Assembly (NCBI GenBank): GCA_045648445.1
Contig: JAZRNY010000035.1
Coordinates: forward strand, 1-64,000
Length of the DNA stretch: 64,000 bases
Direction: 5' to 3'
Source of the DNA: SIG607 sp045648445
GTDB lineage: Bacteria; Bacillota; Clostridia; Oscillospirales; Acutalibacteraceae
Shown here: one piece after another, positions 7,439-16,251 of the stretch
How the letters are laid out: each line of letters starts with the position of its first letter
Numbering within the stretch: the stretch's first letter is position 1
Program-made: the position numbers and the translations under genes
Notes under the pieces: model-generated
Told to the model about the DNA's origin: nothing
Seen by the model: the letters and a program-made list of their open reading frames with translations, nothing else
Databases searched by the model: none

Positions 7439-8599
7439 TTGACTGAAAAACTATATGATAATAACTCTTATTTAAAAGAATTTGAAGCCGAAGTTGTTTC
7501 GTGTGTTGAAGCAGACGGCTTTTTTAAGGTTATTTTAAACAAAACCACTTTCTTCCCTGAAGAAGGAGGTCAGTACAGCGACAAAGGTGTATTAAACGAC
7601 TCAACAGTTTTTGACGTACAAATAGAAAACGGCGAAATCGTTCACTACTGTAAGCAAAAAATAAGTGGTAAGGTAATTGGCAGTATAAATTTTGAAAGAC
7701 GTTTTCGCAATATGCAAAATCATACGGGTGAACACGTTATTTCAGGACTTATTCACTCTCTTTTCGGCGGTGAAAACGTTGGTTTTCACCTAGGTGAAGA
7801 TGAAGTAACCTGCGATTACAATATTGAACTTAACGAGGAACAGTTAAATAAAGTTGAACTGCTTGCAAACGAAGTTATATATAAAAACCTTTCGGTAAAT
7901 GGCTATTACCCAAGTGAAAATGATCTTAAAAACATTAATTACCGCAGTAAAAAGGAAATAAACGAGGCAATAAGAATTGTTACTATTGACGACGTTGACT
8001 GTTGCGCTTGTTGCGCCCCTCACCTAAAAACTACCGGTGAAATAGGGGTTATAAAAATCCTTTCTTCTATGCGACTGCGCTCAGGTGTAAGACTGTTTAT
8101 TGCCTGCGGTAAAGACGCATATTTGGACTATAGTGCAAAACACAGTCAAATTAAAGCCGTAGGTTCACTTCTCGCCTCAAAGGGTGATGAATGTGCCGAA
8201 AACGTTGGGCGCCTTATAAAAGCCAATAAAGAAGCGATTTATAAAATAAATTCTTTGCTTTCTCAAATCAATGAACTTAAAATAAATAACATAAATAAAA
8301 CCGATAAAACTCTTTTGCTTTTTACCGAATGTACCGATAAAAACCAACTAATCGATTTAGTCAACAAGGCAAAAGAAAAAAGCGGCAGTATATGTGCCGC
8401 TTTCGGCGGAGACGATATCTCCGGTTATACTTATATTGTATACAGCCAAGAAGAAACTCTTCCTACATTGGTTAAAAATATGAACACCTCTCTTTCGGGA
8501 CGAGGCGGAGGACGTGTGCCCATGTGTCAAGGCAGTATTAGCGCTTCCTTAAAACAAATAAGCGATTATTTTGAAAACTCGCTAACGGTAACGCTTTAA
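7439..8599 (+). CDS. Alanyl-tRNA editing protein, AlaX-like with DHHA1 domain
   Basis: Resembles the editing and C-terminal parts of alanyl-tRNA synthetase and should remove Ser or Gly mischarged on tRNA-Ala. The zinc/active-site motifs are present: HTGEH (95-99) and CAPH with Cys191/Cys192 and His195. The C-terminal DHHA1 region shows SGRGGGRVPMCQGS. TTG at 7439 is chosen: it gives the usual beginning MTEKLYDN, has GGTGA 5 bases upstream, and a promoter overlaps earlier starts. The gene is 386 residues, the size of stand-alone clostridial members. It converges with radC, overlapping by 4 bases. Confidence 0.85.
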   Translation: MTEKLYDNNSYLKEFEAEVVSCVEADGFFKVILNKTTFFPEEGGQYSDKGVLNDSTVFDVQIENGEIVHYCKQKISGKVIGSINFERRFRNMQNHTGEHVISGLIHSLFGGENVGFHLGEDEVTCDYNIELNEEQLNKVELLANEVIYKNLSVNGYYPSENDLKNINYRSKKEINEAIRIVTIDDVDCCACCAPHLKTTGEIGVIKILSSMRLRSGVRLFIACGKDAYLDYSAKHSQIKAVGSLLASKGDECAENVGRLIKANKEAIYKINSLLSQINELKINNINKTDKTLLLFTECTDKNQLIDLVNKAKEKSGSICAAFGGDDISGYTYIVYSQEETLPTLVKNMNTSLSGRGGGRVPMCQGSISASLKQISDYFENSLTVTL

Positions 8600-9291
8600 G
8601 ATTTTCTTGCAAAAATATACGCCGTTCTTTCATCTCTTAACATCGAATGGCAACGACTTTCGGTAACAATAAAATGGTCTTTTAAATGAATTCCCAACGC
8701 ATCAACACCCGCTTTTATTTTTTCGGTAGTCTTAATATCTTCCTCAGATGGAAAAGGATTGTTGCCGGGGTGATTGTGTGCAATAACTATTTCGTTTGCT
8801 TTGCTGTCCATTATAAACTGAAACAATTCCTGCATATTAAAGAAACTTTCGTTAGAGTTTCCTTTGCCAAGTTTAGTGGTTTTTAAAACCTGTCCAATAC
8901 TATCAAGACAAACGACAGCAACCCTTTCGGTAGTTTCGCCTATATAATAAAGTTGAAAGAACGAATCGAATTCATCAACTGTGGTCATACAGGTTTTCTT
9001 AACGTCCTTTTCTTTTTCATACAGTTTATAACCGGCTTTAATTATAGTAAAAAGTTGACAGGTACGTTCAGTAATGCCATCAAAGGTTAAAAGTTCTCTT
9101 TTAGGAGCATCCATAACGTTTGCTACCGTGTGATATTTTTCGATAAGTTTATGCGCTATTTCGTTAGTATCGCGTCTGGGAACACTAAAATAAAGTATCA
9201 TTTCAAGTTTTTCGTGTTCTGCAAAAACTTCGAAACCATAGTTATTAAATTTTTCAAACATTCTGTTTCTATGTCCGCTATGAATCCCCAT
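8596..9291 (-). CDS. radC: RadC-family JAB-domain protein
   Basis: An N-terminal helix-hairpin-helix-like region (residues ~25-90, with FDGITERTCQLF) is followed by a JAB/MPN metalloprotease-like domain. Metal ligands are in AHNHPGNNPFPSEED: His172 and His174, with Asp185 further on. AGGAG lies before the ATG. RadC proteins were once linked to DNA repair, but that role is disputed and the activity is unknown. It stands alone between a convergent and a divergent gene. Confidence 0.88.
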   Translation of the reverse strand: MGIHSGHRNRMFEKFNNYGFEVFAEHEKLEMILYFSVPRRDTNEIAHKLIEKYHTVANVMDAPKRELLTFDGITERTCQLFTIIKAGYKLYEKEKDVKKTCMTTVDEFDSFFQLYYIGETTERVAVVCLDSIGQVLKTTKLGKGNSNESFFNMQELFQFIMDSKANEIVIAHNHPGNNPFPSEEDIKTTEKIKAGVDALGIHLKDHFIVTESRCHSMLRDERTAYIFARKS

Positions 9292-9356
9292 CTTTTAACT
9301 CCTAAAAATTTTTAATATATTTTACTACTTTTTTACATATTTTTCAAGGTGATTTA

Positions 9357-10325
9357 ATGAAAGAATTTATAATTTCTAAAAATGATGCTAATCAACGTCT
9401 TGATAAGTTTATATCAAAGGCTATGCCGTCTCTTCCCAAAACTCTTATGTATAAGTTTATACGCACAAAACACATTAAACTAAACGGCAAAAAGGCTGAC
9501 ATAAGCACCAGACTTAATGAAGGCGATACAGTCACGGCCTATATAAAAGACGAATTTTTCGAAAAAGTCACACCAAAATACGACTTTTTATCGGCAAGCG
9601 ATTGTCTAAGTATAGTTTATGAAGACCAAAACATTATACTTCTTGATAAACCTCAAGGACTTTTGTCTCACCCTGACGAAAACGAGTATAGCGATACCCT
9701 TATAACAAGGGTTCAAAAATATTTATATAAAAAAGGCGAATATCAGCCCGAAGCCGAAAATTCTTTCAAACCGTCCCTTGCCAACAGAATTGACCGAAAC
9801 ACAGGCGGTATAGTTATTGCCGCAAAAAACAGCGAAGCCTTAAGAATTTTATGCGATAAAATTAAATCAAGAGAAATTGATAAAAGATACCTAACTGTTG
9901 TTCACGGAACCCCAAAAAGAAAAGAAGCCCTGCTTGAAGGTTTTTTAGAAAAGAACAGTGATAAAAACAAGGTTTATTTACAAAAAAACAAAACCGACGC
10001 CAACTTATCTATAAAAACCTATTATCGTACCCTTAAAAGCAAAAACGGTCTTTCGCTTTTGGAAATTGAACTTTTAACCGGAAGAACCCATCAAATAAGG
10101 GCACACATGGCATCTATCGGACACGCCTTGTTAGGCGACGGTAAATACGGAAACTTAAAGGAAGACAAAAAACTTGGTTTTAACAAACAAGCGCTTTATT
10201 CCTATATGCTAACCTTTACTTTTAGCAGCGATGCAGGAATACTTAATTATTTAAATCAAAAAACCTTTATGGTAAAATCAGTATGGTTTGCCGAAGAATT
10301 GTTTGGATTTAAAGTAGGAGAATAA
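9357..10325 (+). CDS. RluA-family pseudouridine synthase
   Basis: Isomerises uridine to pseudouridine in structured RNA, probably 23S rRNA. An S4 RNA-binding domain occupies residues ~1-60 (QRLDKFISKAMPSLPK, KHIKLNGKKA). The catalytic domain has RIDRNTGGIVI with Asp146 and the distal RTHQIRAHMASIGHALLGDGKYG motif. AAGGTGA precedes the ATG. It lies 2 bases upstream of a CPBP protease gene, so the two are co-transcribed. The target uridine (RluC/D-type) cannot be told from sequence. Confidence 0.9.
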   Translation: MKEFIISKNDANQRLDKFISKAMPSLPKTLMYKFIRTKHIKLNGKKADISTRLNEGDTVTAYIKDEFFEKVTPKYDFLSASDCLSIVYEDQNIILLDKPQGLLSHPDENEYSDTLITRVQKYLYKKGEYQPEAENSFKPSLANRIDRNTGGIVIAAKNSEALRILCDKIKSREIDKRYLTVVHGTPKRKEALLEGFLEKNSDKNKVYLQKNKTDANLSIKTYYRTLKSKNGLSLLEIELLTGRTHQIRAHMASIGHALLGDGKYGNLKEDKKLGFNKQALYSYMLTFTFSSDAGILNYLNQKTFMVKSVWFAEELFGFKVGE

Positions 10326-10327
10326 TT

Positions 10328-11287
10328 ATGGAAGAACAAACTTTAAAAAGAATAAAACATCCACGAAAAGTTTTTTCAAGAATCGGACTTTCCCTGTTCA
10401 TTTATTTTATCGTTGTTTACACATCGGTATTTTTATTAGACTTTTTAGCAGCAAAATTTATACCGACCCTTTATTTTCACAAAATGTATATCTGGTTAAA
10501 AATGGTCGTTTGCCAATACGTTGTCGGTATTCCCGCCATAAGACTTATTCTTATAGGACTTCCTACATACGCTTACCAAAAAGAAAAAATGTCTTTTAAA
10601 GACATTTTGGGCGCATTTTTTATATGTCAGGCTTTAGCCTACGCGGGAAATTTAATAGGAACTATGCTTAACGGTATAATTTCCGGACTATTGGGCAAAG
10701 AAATTGATAATACCGTAGGTGAACTTATTGAAAACAGTAATCCTTTAATTTTAATTTTAGTAATCGGTATTATAGGTCCCATACTTGAAGAACTTGTTTT
10801 CAGAAAATTTATAATCGACCGCATACGTCCGTATGGCGAATTTTTAGCAGTTATGTTTTCTGCCCTTACCTTTGGTATGTTCCACGGAAACTTTTATCAA
10901 CTTTTTTATGCATTTGCAATAGGATTTATTTTAAGTTTCATTTACATAAGAACCAAAAATATTATTTACCCCATAATTTTACACATAGCATTCAATTCAT
11001 TCTCGGTTATTCAACAATCGTTTTATACCATAAGTAACAGTTTCGCCGATATAAAAATAATTCATTATTTGTTTATAGGGCTTTACTATATGATGATAGG
11101 ACTTTCGCTTGCCTTAACAGTACTTGGCGTAATAAAACTCATTAAATCAATTAAAAAATTCTATTTTATTAAAAATTACTATGAATTAAGCACAGGAAAA
11201 GCAATTTTATATTCCTTTGTTAATGCAGGTATGATTATGTTTTCTATTACCGTTTTGGTAGAATTTGCACTTAGTATTTTTATGTAA
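10328..11287 (+). CDS. CPBP-family intramembrane metalloprotease
   Basis: A 319-residue protein with about seven or eight membrane helices. The three CPBP/Abi motifs are present: EELVFRK (Glu154-Glu155), FGMFHGNFYQ, and HIAFN in the C-terminal half. Relatives include CAAX-prenyl-type proteases and bacteriocin-immunity proteins; the substrate here is unknown. AGGAG precedes the ATG and the gene follows the pseudouridine synthase by 2 bases. Confidence 0.88.
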   Translation: MEEQTLKRIKHPRKVFSRIGLSLFIYFIVVYTSVFLLDFLAAKFIPTLYFHKMYIWLKMVVCQYVVGIPAIRLILIGLPTYAYQKEKMSFKDILGAFFICQALAYAGNLIGTMLNGIISGLLGKEIDNTVGELIENSNPLILILVIGIIGPILEELVFRKFIIDRIRPYGEFLAVMFSALTFGMFHGNFYQLFYAFAIGFILSFIYIRTKNIIYPIILHIAFNSFSVIQQSFYTISNSFADIKIIHYLFIGLYYMMIGLSLALTVLGVIKLIKSIKKFYFIKNYYELSTGKAILYSFVNAGMIMFSITVLVEFALSIFM

Positions 11288-11319
11288 GAAGTCTATACTA
11301 ACCTTGAAAGGTGAGTATG

Positions 11320-11508
11320 ATGAACGAGAAAAAAATTAAAAGCGATTTGTCAAGTGTTCCTATAGTAAGCCAACCCGAAAACGTTTCGGAAATGCTTTTA
11401 AAATATGGAACCTATGAAATACAGCCTACAGCCGAGTCGGACAATTTTTACCCGACTATTGCTCAGGGAATTTCAAAAAAAGACTACCGCACCAATAAAA
11501 AATCTTAA
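11320..11508 (+). CDS. Small hypothetical protein
   Basis: A 62-residue soluble protein starting at ATG 11320, with AAAGGTGA 6-7 bases upstream. It is rich in Ser, Pro and Lys, with no cysteines and no membrane helix. The middle MLLKYGTYEIQPTAESDNFYPTIAQG is the most ordered part. Its position 30 bases after the CPBP protease gene and just before a bidirectional terminator makes it the third gene of that operon. Not recognised. Confidence 0.55.
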   Translation: MNEKKIKSDLSSVPIVSQPENVSEMLLKYGTYEIQPTAESDNFYPTIAQGISKKDYRTNKKS

Positions 11509-11539
11509 ACCTTTACCTTTCAAATTCGGGATTTTTCCC

Positions 11540-11573
11540 AAAAAAATAAACGGAGCAATCCGTTTATTTTTTT
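11540..11573. terminator. Bidirectional terminator
   Basis: 15-bp stem AAAAAAATAAACGGA / TCCGTTTATTTTTTT with a GCAA loop. It serves the converging genes that end at 11508 and 11575. Confidence 0.9.
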
Positions 11574-11574
11574 A

Positions 11575-12177
11575 TTATATTTCTTCTCTTACTTCTATAA
11601 CGCCGTTACTGTGATAAAGTGTTGGCGTAACTGCAACCTGATAACCTCTGCCAAATTCACTTGTCCATTCAAGACTTCTTCGTCTTGGCAATGCGCAACA
11701 GGAAAGAAGTGTCATAATAGCGCCGCCGTGCATAATAATGGCAGCTTTAAAAATGCCCCTTGCCATCATATCTTCAACAACCTGATGAAAGCCAAGGCAA
11801 ATTCTTTTAGCAAATTCAGTAGAATCTTCACCGCCGGGAGGTGAAGAAATTTGACCCGAAGTCCATTTAAAAAACTCAGGATTACTTTCAAGTTGAAGGG
11901 CTGTTTTTCCCTCAAACTCTCCAAAATCATATTCCATTAAGTTTTCTACTATATCCGCTTCCTGCTCGGGATAAAGAATGTTGGCAGTTTGACGGCAGCG
12001 AAGCAAAGGACTGGTATAAACCTTTTCTACAAAAGGATACTTTATTGTTTCCTTTAAATCAGCAAGTTCGGCAACACCGTTTAACGAAAGCGGCAAATCG
12101 GTAACGCCTATATATTCGCCTCTTGCATTACCGTCGGTCGCGCCGTGACGGATAAGGTATATTTTATAGGTCTTCAT
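11575..12177 (-). CDS. Histidine phosphatase family protein (phosphoglycerate mutase-like)
   Basis: A 200-residue member of the branch-1 histidine phosphatases. The phosphohistidine motif LIRHGATDG has Arg10-His11; TSPLLRCRQTA carries the second arginine; EYDFGEFEG the acidic residue; IIMHGGAIM the second histidine. Close relatives act on alpha-ribazole phosphate (CobC) or small phospho-sugars; nothing here fixes the substrate. Its start overlaps the 3' end of hemW by 14 bases, so translation is probably coupled. Confidence 0.85.
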   Translation of the reverse strand: MKTYKIYLIRHGATDGNARGEYIGVTDLPLSLNGVAELADLKETIKYPFVEKVYTSPLLRCRQTANILYPEQEADIVENLMEYDFGEFEGKTALQLESNPEFFKWTSGQISSPPGGEDSTEFAKRICLGFHQVVEDMMARGIFKAAIIMHGGAIMTLLSCCALPRRRSLEWTSEFGRGYQVAVTPTLYHSNGVIEVREEI

Positions 12178-13291
12178 ACATATTCTCCTCCATAAATAAA
12201 GTTATAAGAGAATTAGAAACGAGCATTCCCTTTAAAGTAAAGGAAAGTGTGCCGTTATTTATGGTTAAAAATCCATTATTTTCTAAATTTTTTGCAGTTT
12301 CGAAAAACTGGGATGAAAATCTTTTATTAAAAAGTTCTTTAATTTTTTCTTCGCTAAGTCCCTCTTTAAGCCTTAAATTCAACATAACGTATTCATACAA
12401 ATCTCCCCCGCTACCGTCATTAATAACTTGGGGTGAATTTATAAAACCCTTAAGGTCATTTGAGTAATAAAAACGTTCTCCATCTAAAAAAGAATATGCC
12501 GACGGACCGATTCCCAAATATTCCTGACAGCGCCAATACTTTAAATTATGTTTGCTTTCCTTTGAGGATTTAGCGAAATTTGAAATTTCGTAATGATTAT
12601 AATTTGCGTTGCTAAACATAGCAGAAATTTGCTTATATTCTTTCTCTATAGCATCTTCACTTGGGAAATCAAGATTATCCTTTTTGGCATAAAGCGCGGT
12701 TTTTTCCTCTAATATCAACATATAACAGGAAATATGCTCGGGAGATAAAGAAATGATTTTTCGAGCGCTTAACAACGATTTTTTTGCAGAACTATTGGGC
12801 AATGAAAGCATAAGGTCGACACTTATATTGTCGAACCCTGCTTTTCTAGCCATATTAAAAGCCTTTATACTGTCGTTTGCGCTATGCCGTCTGCCAAGAA
12901 CTTTAAGGGTATCGTCGTCTAAAGACTGAACGCCTATAGACAAACGGTTGAACCCTGCATTTTTAACAGTTTTAAAAAATTCTTCACTTGCATCTTCAGG
13001 ATTAATTTCCAGAGTTATTTCAGCATCCCTTGTCACATTAAAAGAATTTTTAACGGTGCTTAACAGGTCGCAAAGAGTTTGTGCGCCCAATATTGAAGGA
13101 GTTCCGCCCCCGAAATATACAGTATCGGTGGGACGCGACAAAGTCCCACCCCACCGATTAATTTCGTTTTTTAAACTTTTAATATATTTCTCTTTAACCG
13201 TATCAACACACATAGCAGTGTAAAAATCACAATAAGCGCATCTTTTACGGCAAAAAGGAATATGGACGTAAACCCCAATAGGTTTAGTCAA
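12164..13291 (-). CDS. hemW: HemW-like radical SAM protein (heme chaperone)
   Basis: A radical SAM protein of the HemN/HemW family. The Fe-S/SAM motif is CRKRCAYC (Cys14, Cys18, Cys21) after VHIPF; then FGGGTPS, ISVDLMLSLP and GIGPSAYSF. HemW members bind heme and are not coproporphyrinogen oxidases; the N-terminus lacks the extra cysteine context of true HemN. The start is a TTG at 13291 with GAGGGTGA upstream, giving MTKPIGVYVHIPFC. Longer in-frame starts would lie within the upstream pduL gene. It overlaps pduL by 8 bases and the downstream phosphatase gene by 14 bases. Confidence 0.88.
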   Translation of the reverse strand: MTKPIGVYVHIPFCRKRCAYCDFYTAMCVDTVKEKYIKSLKNEINRWGGTLSRPTDTVYFGGGTPSILGAQTLCDLLSTVKNSFNVTRDAEITLEINPEDASEEFFKTVKNAGFNRLSIGVQSLDDDTLKVLGRRHSANDSIKAFNMARKAGFDNISVDLMLSLPNSSAKKSLLSARKIISLSPEHISCYMLILEEKTALYAKKDNLDFPSEDAIEKEYKQISAMFSNANYNHYEISNFAKSSKESKHNLKYWRCQEYLGIGPSAYSFLDGERFYYSNDLKGFINSPQVINDGSGGDLYEYVMLNLRLKEGLSEEKIKELFNKRFSSQFFETAKNLENNGFLTINNGTLSFTLKGMLVSNSLITLFMEENMYEDL

Positions 13292-13859
13292 GAATTTCAC
13301 CCTCGCAAGAACCGGGAATAGCAGCTGCATTTGCTTCATCGGTATCAAGATGCATAGCAAGTGCATAACTGCTGCTTACTCTGGCAACAACGTCACCGAA
13401 AATAAGGCTTCTGCCTTCGGTAGGAATTTTAACAGATACAATCTGCTTATCAACGATACCATACTTTTCAGCATCTTCAGGAGTCATATGTATATGACGT
13501 TTAGCAGCAATAACACCTTCAGTGATTTCAACCTCACCACAAGGACCAACAAGTTTGCATCCGGGGCTACCTGCAAGATCACCAGACTCACGAATGGGAG
13601 CAGATACACCGATACTTCTTGCTTCGGTAAGAGAAATTTCAACCTGTGTTTGAGGACGGCAGGGTCCTAAGATAGATACGCCCTTAATTTCTCTCTTGGG
13701 GCCTACAACGGTAACTCTTTCTTCACAAGCGAACTGACCGGGCTGAGAAAGGTCCTTTTTGTTAGTGAGTTTATGACCTTTACCGAAAAGTATTTCAAGG
13801 TCTTTTTCGCTAACGTGAACGTGATGTGCAGAAATTTCAACTAAAACTGATTTTTTCAT
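13284..13859 (-). CDS. pduL: PduL-type phosphate propanoyl/acetyltransferase
   Basis: A 191-residue PduL-family phosphotransacylase that converts acyl-CoA and phosphate to acyl-phosphate. The two repeated domains show EISAHHVHVSEKDLE near the start and AAKRHIHMTPEDAEKYG in the middle; the histidines in both are the zinc ligands of the family. GPCRPQTQVEIS and SGDLAGSPG are also typical. No microcompartment shell genes are nearby, so it probably replaces Pta in acetate formation. First gene of the pduL-hemW-phosphatase operon. Confidence 0.9.
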   Translation of the reverse strand: MKKSVLVEISAHHVHVSEKDLEILFGKGHKLTNKKDLSQPGQFACEERVTVVGPKREIKGVSILGPCRPQTQVEISLTEARSIGVSAPIRESGDLAGSPGCKLVGPCGEVEITEGVIAAKRHIHMTPEDAEKYGIVDKQIVSVKIPTEGRSLIFGDVVARVSSSYALAMHLDTDEANAAAIPGSCEGEILD

Positions 13860-13895
13860 AATAGGTACTTCCTTACTTTTATTTTTTACTCTTCT

Positions 13896-13923
13896 ATTTT
13901 ACCATATTTTCAAATAGTTTCAA
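13896..13923 (-). promoter_or_regulatory. Promoter of the pduL operon
   Basis: TTGAAA, 16-bp spacer, TAAAAT preceded by TGG (extended -10). The same TGGTAAAAT element recurs before the DtxR-like gene and ung in this window. Confidence 0.55.
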
Positions 13924-14032
13924 GTAAAATATAGACTTTTTTGCTAAAGTTATATATTTTTTTAAAAAAGGCGTTGATATATAATAATGAAAGAAATTAT
14001 AAAAAATAACAGAGGTTATATTTAAAGCATTT

Positions 14033-14776
14033 TTACTTTGGTTGATTATATTTTCTGTATAATTCATAAAAAAAGGACATATTGTTAAATCCTGCGGCAA
14101 GGGCTGCTTCACTAACGGTATATTCTCCGCTTATGAGCATTTTATTTACTTCTCTTAATCGGATTTCATTACGGTATTCTATAATGCTTTTACCCATAAG
14201 TTCTTTAAACAGACGGCGAAAATTCGATTCGCTCATATAAGAAAGTTCCGCATAATAGGAAATCGCCTGATTTTCAAAATAATTATTTTCGATTTCGTTT
14301 AAGGCGGGAATTATTTTTTTATAACGCTCCGGCACCTTTTCCTGACTTCTTCTAAGAATATACAAAAGTCTATATATAACCGAAATAAGATAAATATGGT
14401 CTTGCATTTGCACCCTGGTTACTGTTGAAAATTCGTTTATTATTTCTACAGATTTTTTAGAAAACGGCTTATCCCCTATTCCTAAATCATATTCCGAATC
14501 AAAGCAAATCATTTTAATACGGGTGTTATCCATCAAGTAAGTGGTTCTATAGGGAAATTCCTTTGGAATGAAAATCATTTCTCCTTTATTCAAGACGATT
14601 TTGTCCATTCCATCGTTAAACCAAAATTCGTTACTTCCCGATTCGTTATAAACAAAGGAATAAACCTGTTTCCCTCTTTTATTTTCAAAGACGTAATCTT
14701 TATTTCTGATTATACTTATAAAGCTGATTTTTTCAAGGGTTAGTTCATTTTTTTCAAAACAACGAATATCTTCCAT
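14033..14776 (-). CDS. AraC-family transcriptional regulator (uronate cluster)
   Basis: A 247-residue regulator with an N-terminal cupin-like ligand domain (residues ~10-110, GEMIFIPKEFPYRT) and a C-terminal pair of helix-turn-helix units (ISYYAELSYMSESNFRRLFKEL and SEAALAAGFNNMSFFYELYRK). It is divergent from the uxaC operon with 122 bases between starts, so it most likely controls uronate use. The inducer would be a sugar acid or a derived oligosaccharide; this is inferred from context. Confidence 0.87.
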   Translation of the reverse strand: MEDIRCFEKNELTLEKISFISIIRNKDYVFENKRGKQVYSFVYNESGSNEFWFNDGMDKIVLNKGEMIFIPKEFPYRTTYLMDNTRIKMICFDSEYDLGIGDKPFSKKSVEIINEFSTVTRVQMQDHIYLISVIYRLLYILRRSQEKVPERYKKIIPALNEIENNYFENQAISYYAELSYMSESNFRRLFKELMGKSIIEYRNEIRLREVNKMLISGEYTVSEAALAAGFNNMSFFYELYRKYNQPK

Positions 14777-14847
14777 AAACTTCTCCTAAAACATTAGCGA
14801 ATACCATATAAATTAATCGAATAAAGTATTCACTTTTCCTAATTTAT

Positions 14848-14876
14848 ATTATATAGTATTTTTATAAAATTGTCAA
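14848..14876 (-). promoter_or_regulatory. Consensus promoter of the AraC gene
   Basis: TTGACA, 17-bp spacer, TATAAT on the minus strand. A weaker plus-strand promoter for uxaC (TTCACT, 17 bp, TATAGT) overlaps it. GAATAC/GTATTC half-sites at about 14803-14832 could be regulator sites. Confidence 0.7.
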
Positions 14877-14898
14877 ATACCACAAGGAAAGTGATTAT

Positions 14899-16251
14899 AT
14901 GGACGAATATTTTTTACTAGAAAACAGTACCGCAAAAAAATTATACGGCGCTGTCAAGGATTTGCCGATAATTGATTATCATAATCATTTAAGTCTTGAG
15001 GACGTAAAAAGCAACAATAGATTTAATAACGTTTATGATTTGTGGGTGGCGCCCGACCCATATAAGCACCGCGTTATGCGCATGTGCGGAGTTAATGAGG
15101 AATATATAACAGGAAGCAAAGATAAAAAGAAAAAATTTATCAAATGGTGCGAAACCTTTCCTAAACTTATTGGAAATCCCCTTTACCATTGGAGTTTGAT
15201 GGAGCTTTCTTACGTTTTCGGTATTGAAGACTTACCAAACGGCGAAAACGCAGTAAGTATTTATGAAAAATGCAATGCTTTTTTAGAAGAAAACGAAGTA
15301 ACACCAAAATTCTTTTTAAATAAATTTAATGCCGAACTTGTTTGCCCCTGTTTTACCCTTACGGATAATCCTGAAATATTAAAAAACGTAAAGGGTGTTA
15401 CCCCTTCTCTGAGAGCAGACAACGTTCTTGCACCCGACAAAAAATTCGTCAGCGAATTAAGCAAGATAACCAATACCGAAATTAAAAGCTTGAGCGTCTA
15501 TAAAAGCGCCGTTTCGAAACAGATAAAGGTATTTAGAAAAGCAGGTTGTATATTTTCCGACCATGCGCTCGATAACGGTTTCAGATTTTTTGAAGACGAC
15601 TCAGATAGCGAAAAATATTTTGACCGATTAATAAACGGTGATGCCGAAAAGGAACAAAAAGAAAAGTTCTTTTCCTATATGCTTTGCTTTATAGCACAGG
15701 AATACTCAAAAAACGGTATGATAATGCAGCTTCATATCGGTGCTCAGCGTTATACAAGTTCCGCTCTTCGTCAAAGACTTGGAGCAGCAGGCGGTTTTGC
15801 TGCTATCGGAAGTTGCGTTGATATTGACTCTGTCGCAAAAATGCTTGACACGATAGATAAAACTAAGGAAAGACTTCCTAAAACCGTACTTTTCACCCTT
15901 AATCCTGCCGATAACGCTACTTTTTCCTGTCTATCGGGTTCTTTTTCTCGCGACGGAAAATCGGGACTCATAACTCAAGGCCCTGCATGGTGGTGGTGTG
16001 ACCACAAAAAAGGCATAACCGATATGCTTAACGATACCGCCTCCTTCTCTTTGCTTTATAATTTTTTAGGAATGACTACAGATTCGAGAAGTTTTTTCTC
16101 CTTCGTTCGTCATGATTATTTCAGAAGAATACTTTGCAGTGTCCTTGGTGAAACGTTCGAAAACGGCGAAATTTTCGATTATAACGCTTTGGAAGATTTA
16201 GCGAAAAGAATGTGTTATAAAAACGCAAAAGATGTAATAGGAGAGATATAA
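14899..16251 (+). CDS. uxaC: Glucuronate isomerase (UxaC family)
   Basis: Isomerises D-glucuronate or D-galacturonate to the keto acid. An amidohydrolase-type fold with metal ligands in IDYHNHLSLED (His28, His30), the family region QLHIGAQRYTS, and the end motif GPAWWWCDHKKG ... TDSRSFFSFVRHDYFRR. The length of 450 residues is normal for UxaC. AAGGAAAGTGA precedes the ATG. It ends one base before the following SDR gene, and the divergent AraC gene probably regulates it. Confidence 0.9.
   Translation: MDEYFLLENSTAKKLYGAVKDLPIIDYHNHLSLEDVKSNNRFNNVYDLWVAPDPYKHRVMRMCGVNEEYITGSKDKKKKFIKWCETFPKLIGNPLYHWSLMELSYVFGIEDLPNGENAVSIYEKCNAFLEENEVTPKFFLNKFNAELVCPCFTLTDNPEILKNVKGVTPSLRADNVLAPDKKFVSELSKITNTEIKSLSVYKSAVSKQIKVFRKAGCIFSDHALDNGFRFFEDDSDSEKYFDRLINGDAEKEQKEKFFSYMLCFIAQEYSKNGMIMQLHIGAQRYTSSALRQRLGAAGGFAAIGSCVDIDSVAKMLDTIDKTKERLPKTVLFTLNPADNATFSCLSGSFSRDGKSGLITQGPAWWWCDHKKGITDMLNDTASFSLLYNFLGMTTDSRSFFSFVRHDYFRRILCSVLGETFENGEIFDYNALEDLAKRMCYKNAKDVIGEI

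Noticed and set aside
13350..13670. Plus-strand frame opposite pduL
   Set aside because: Antisense shadow of a conserved gene, no ribosome-binding site.
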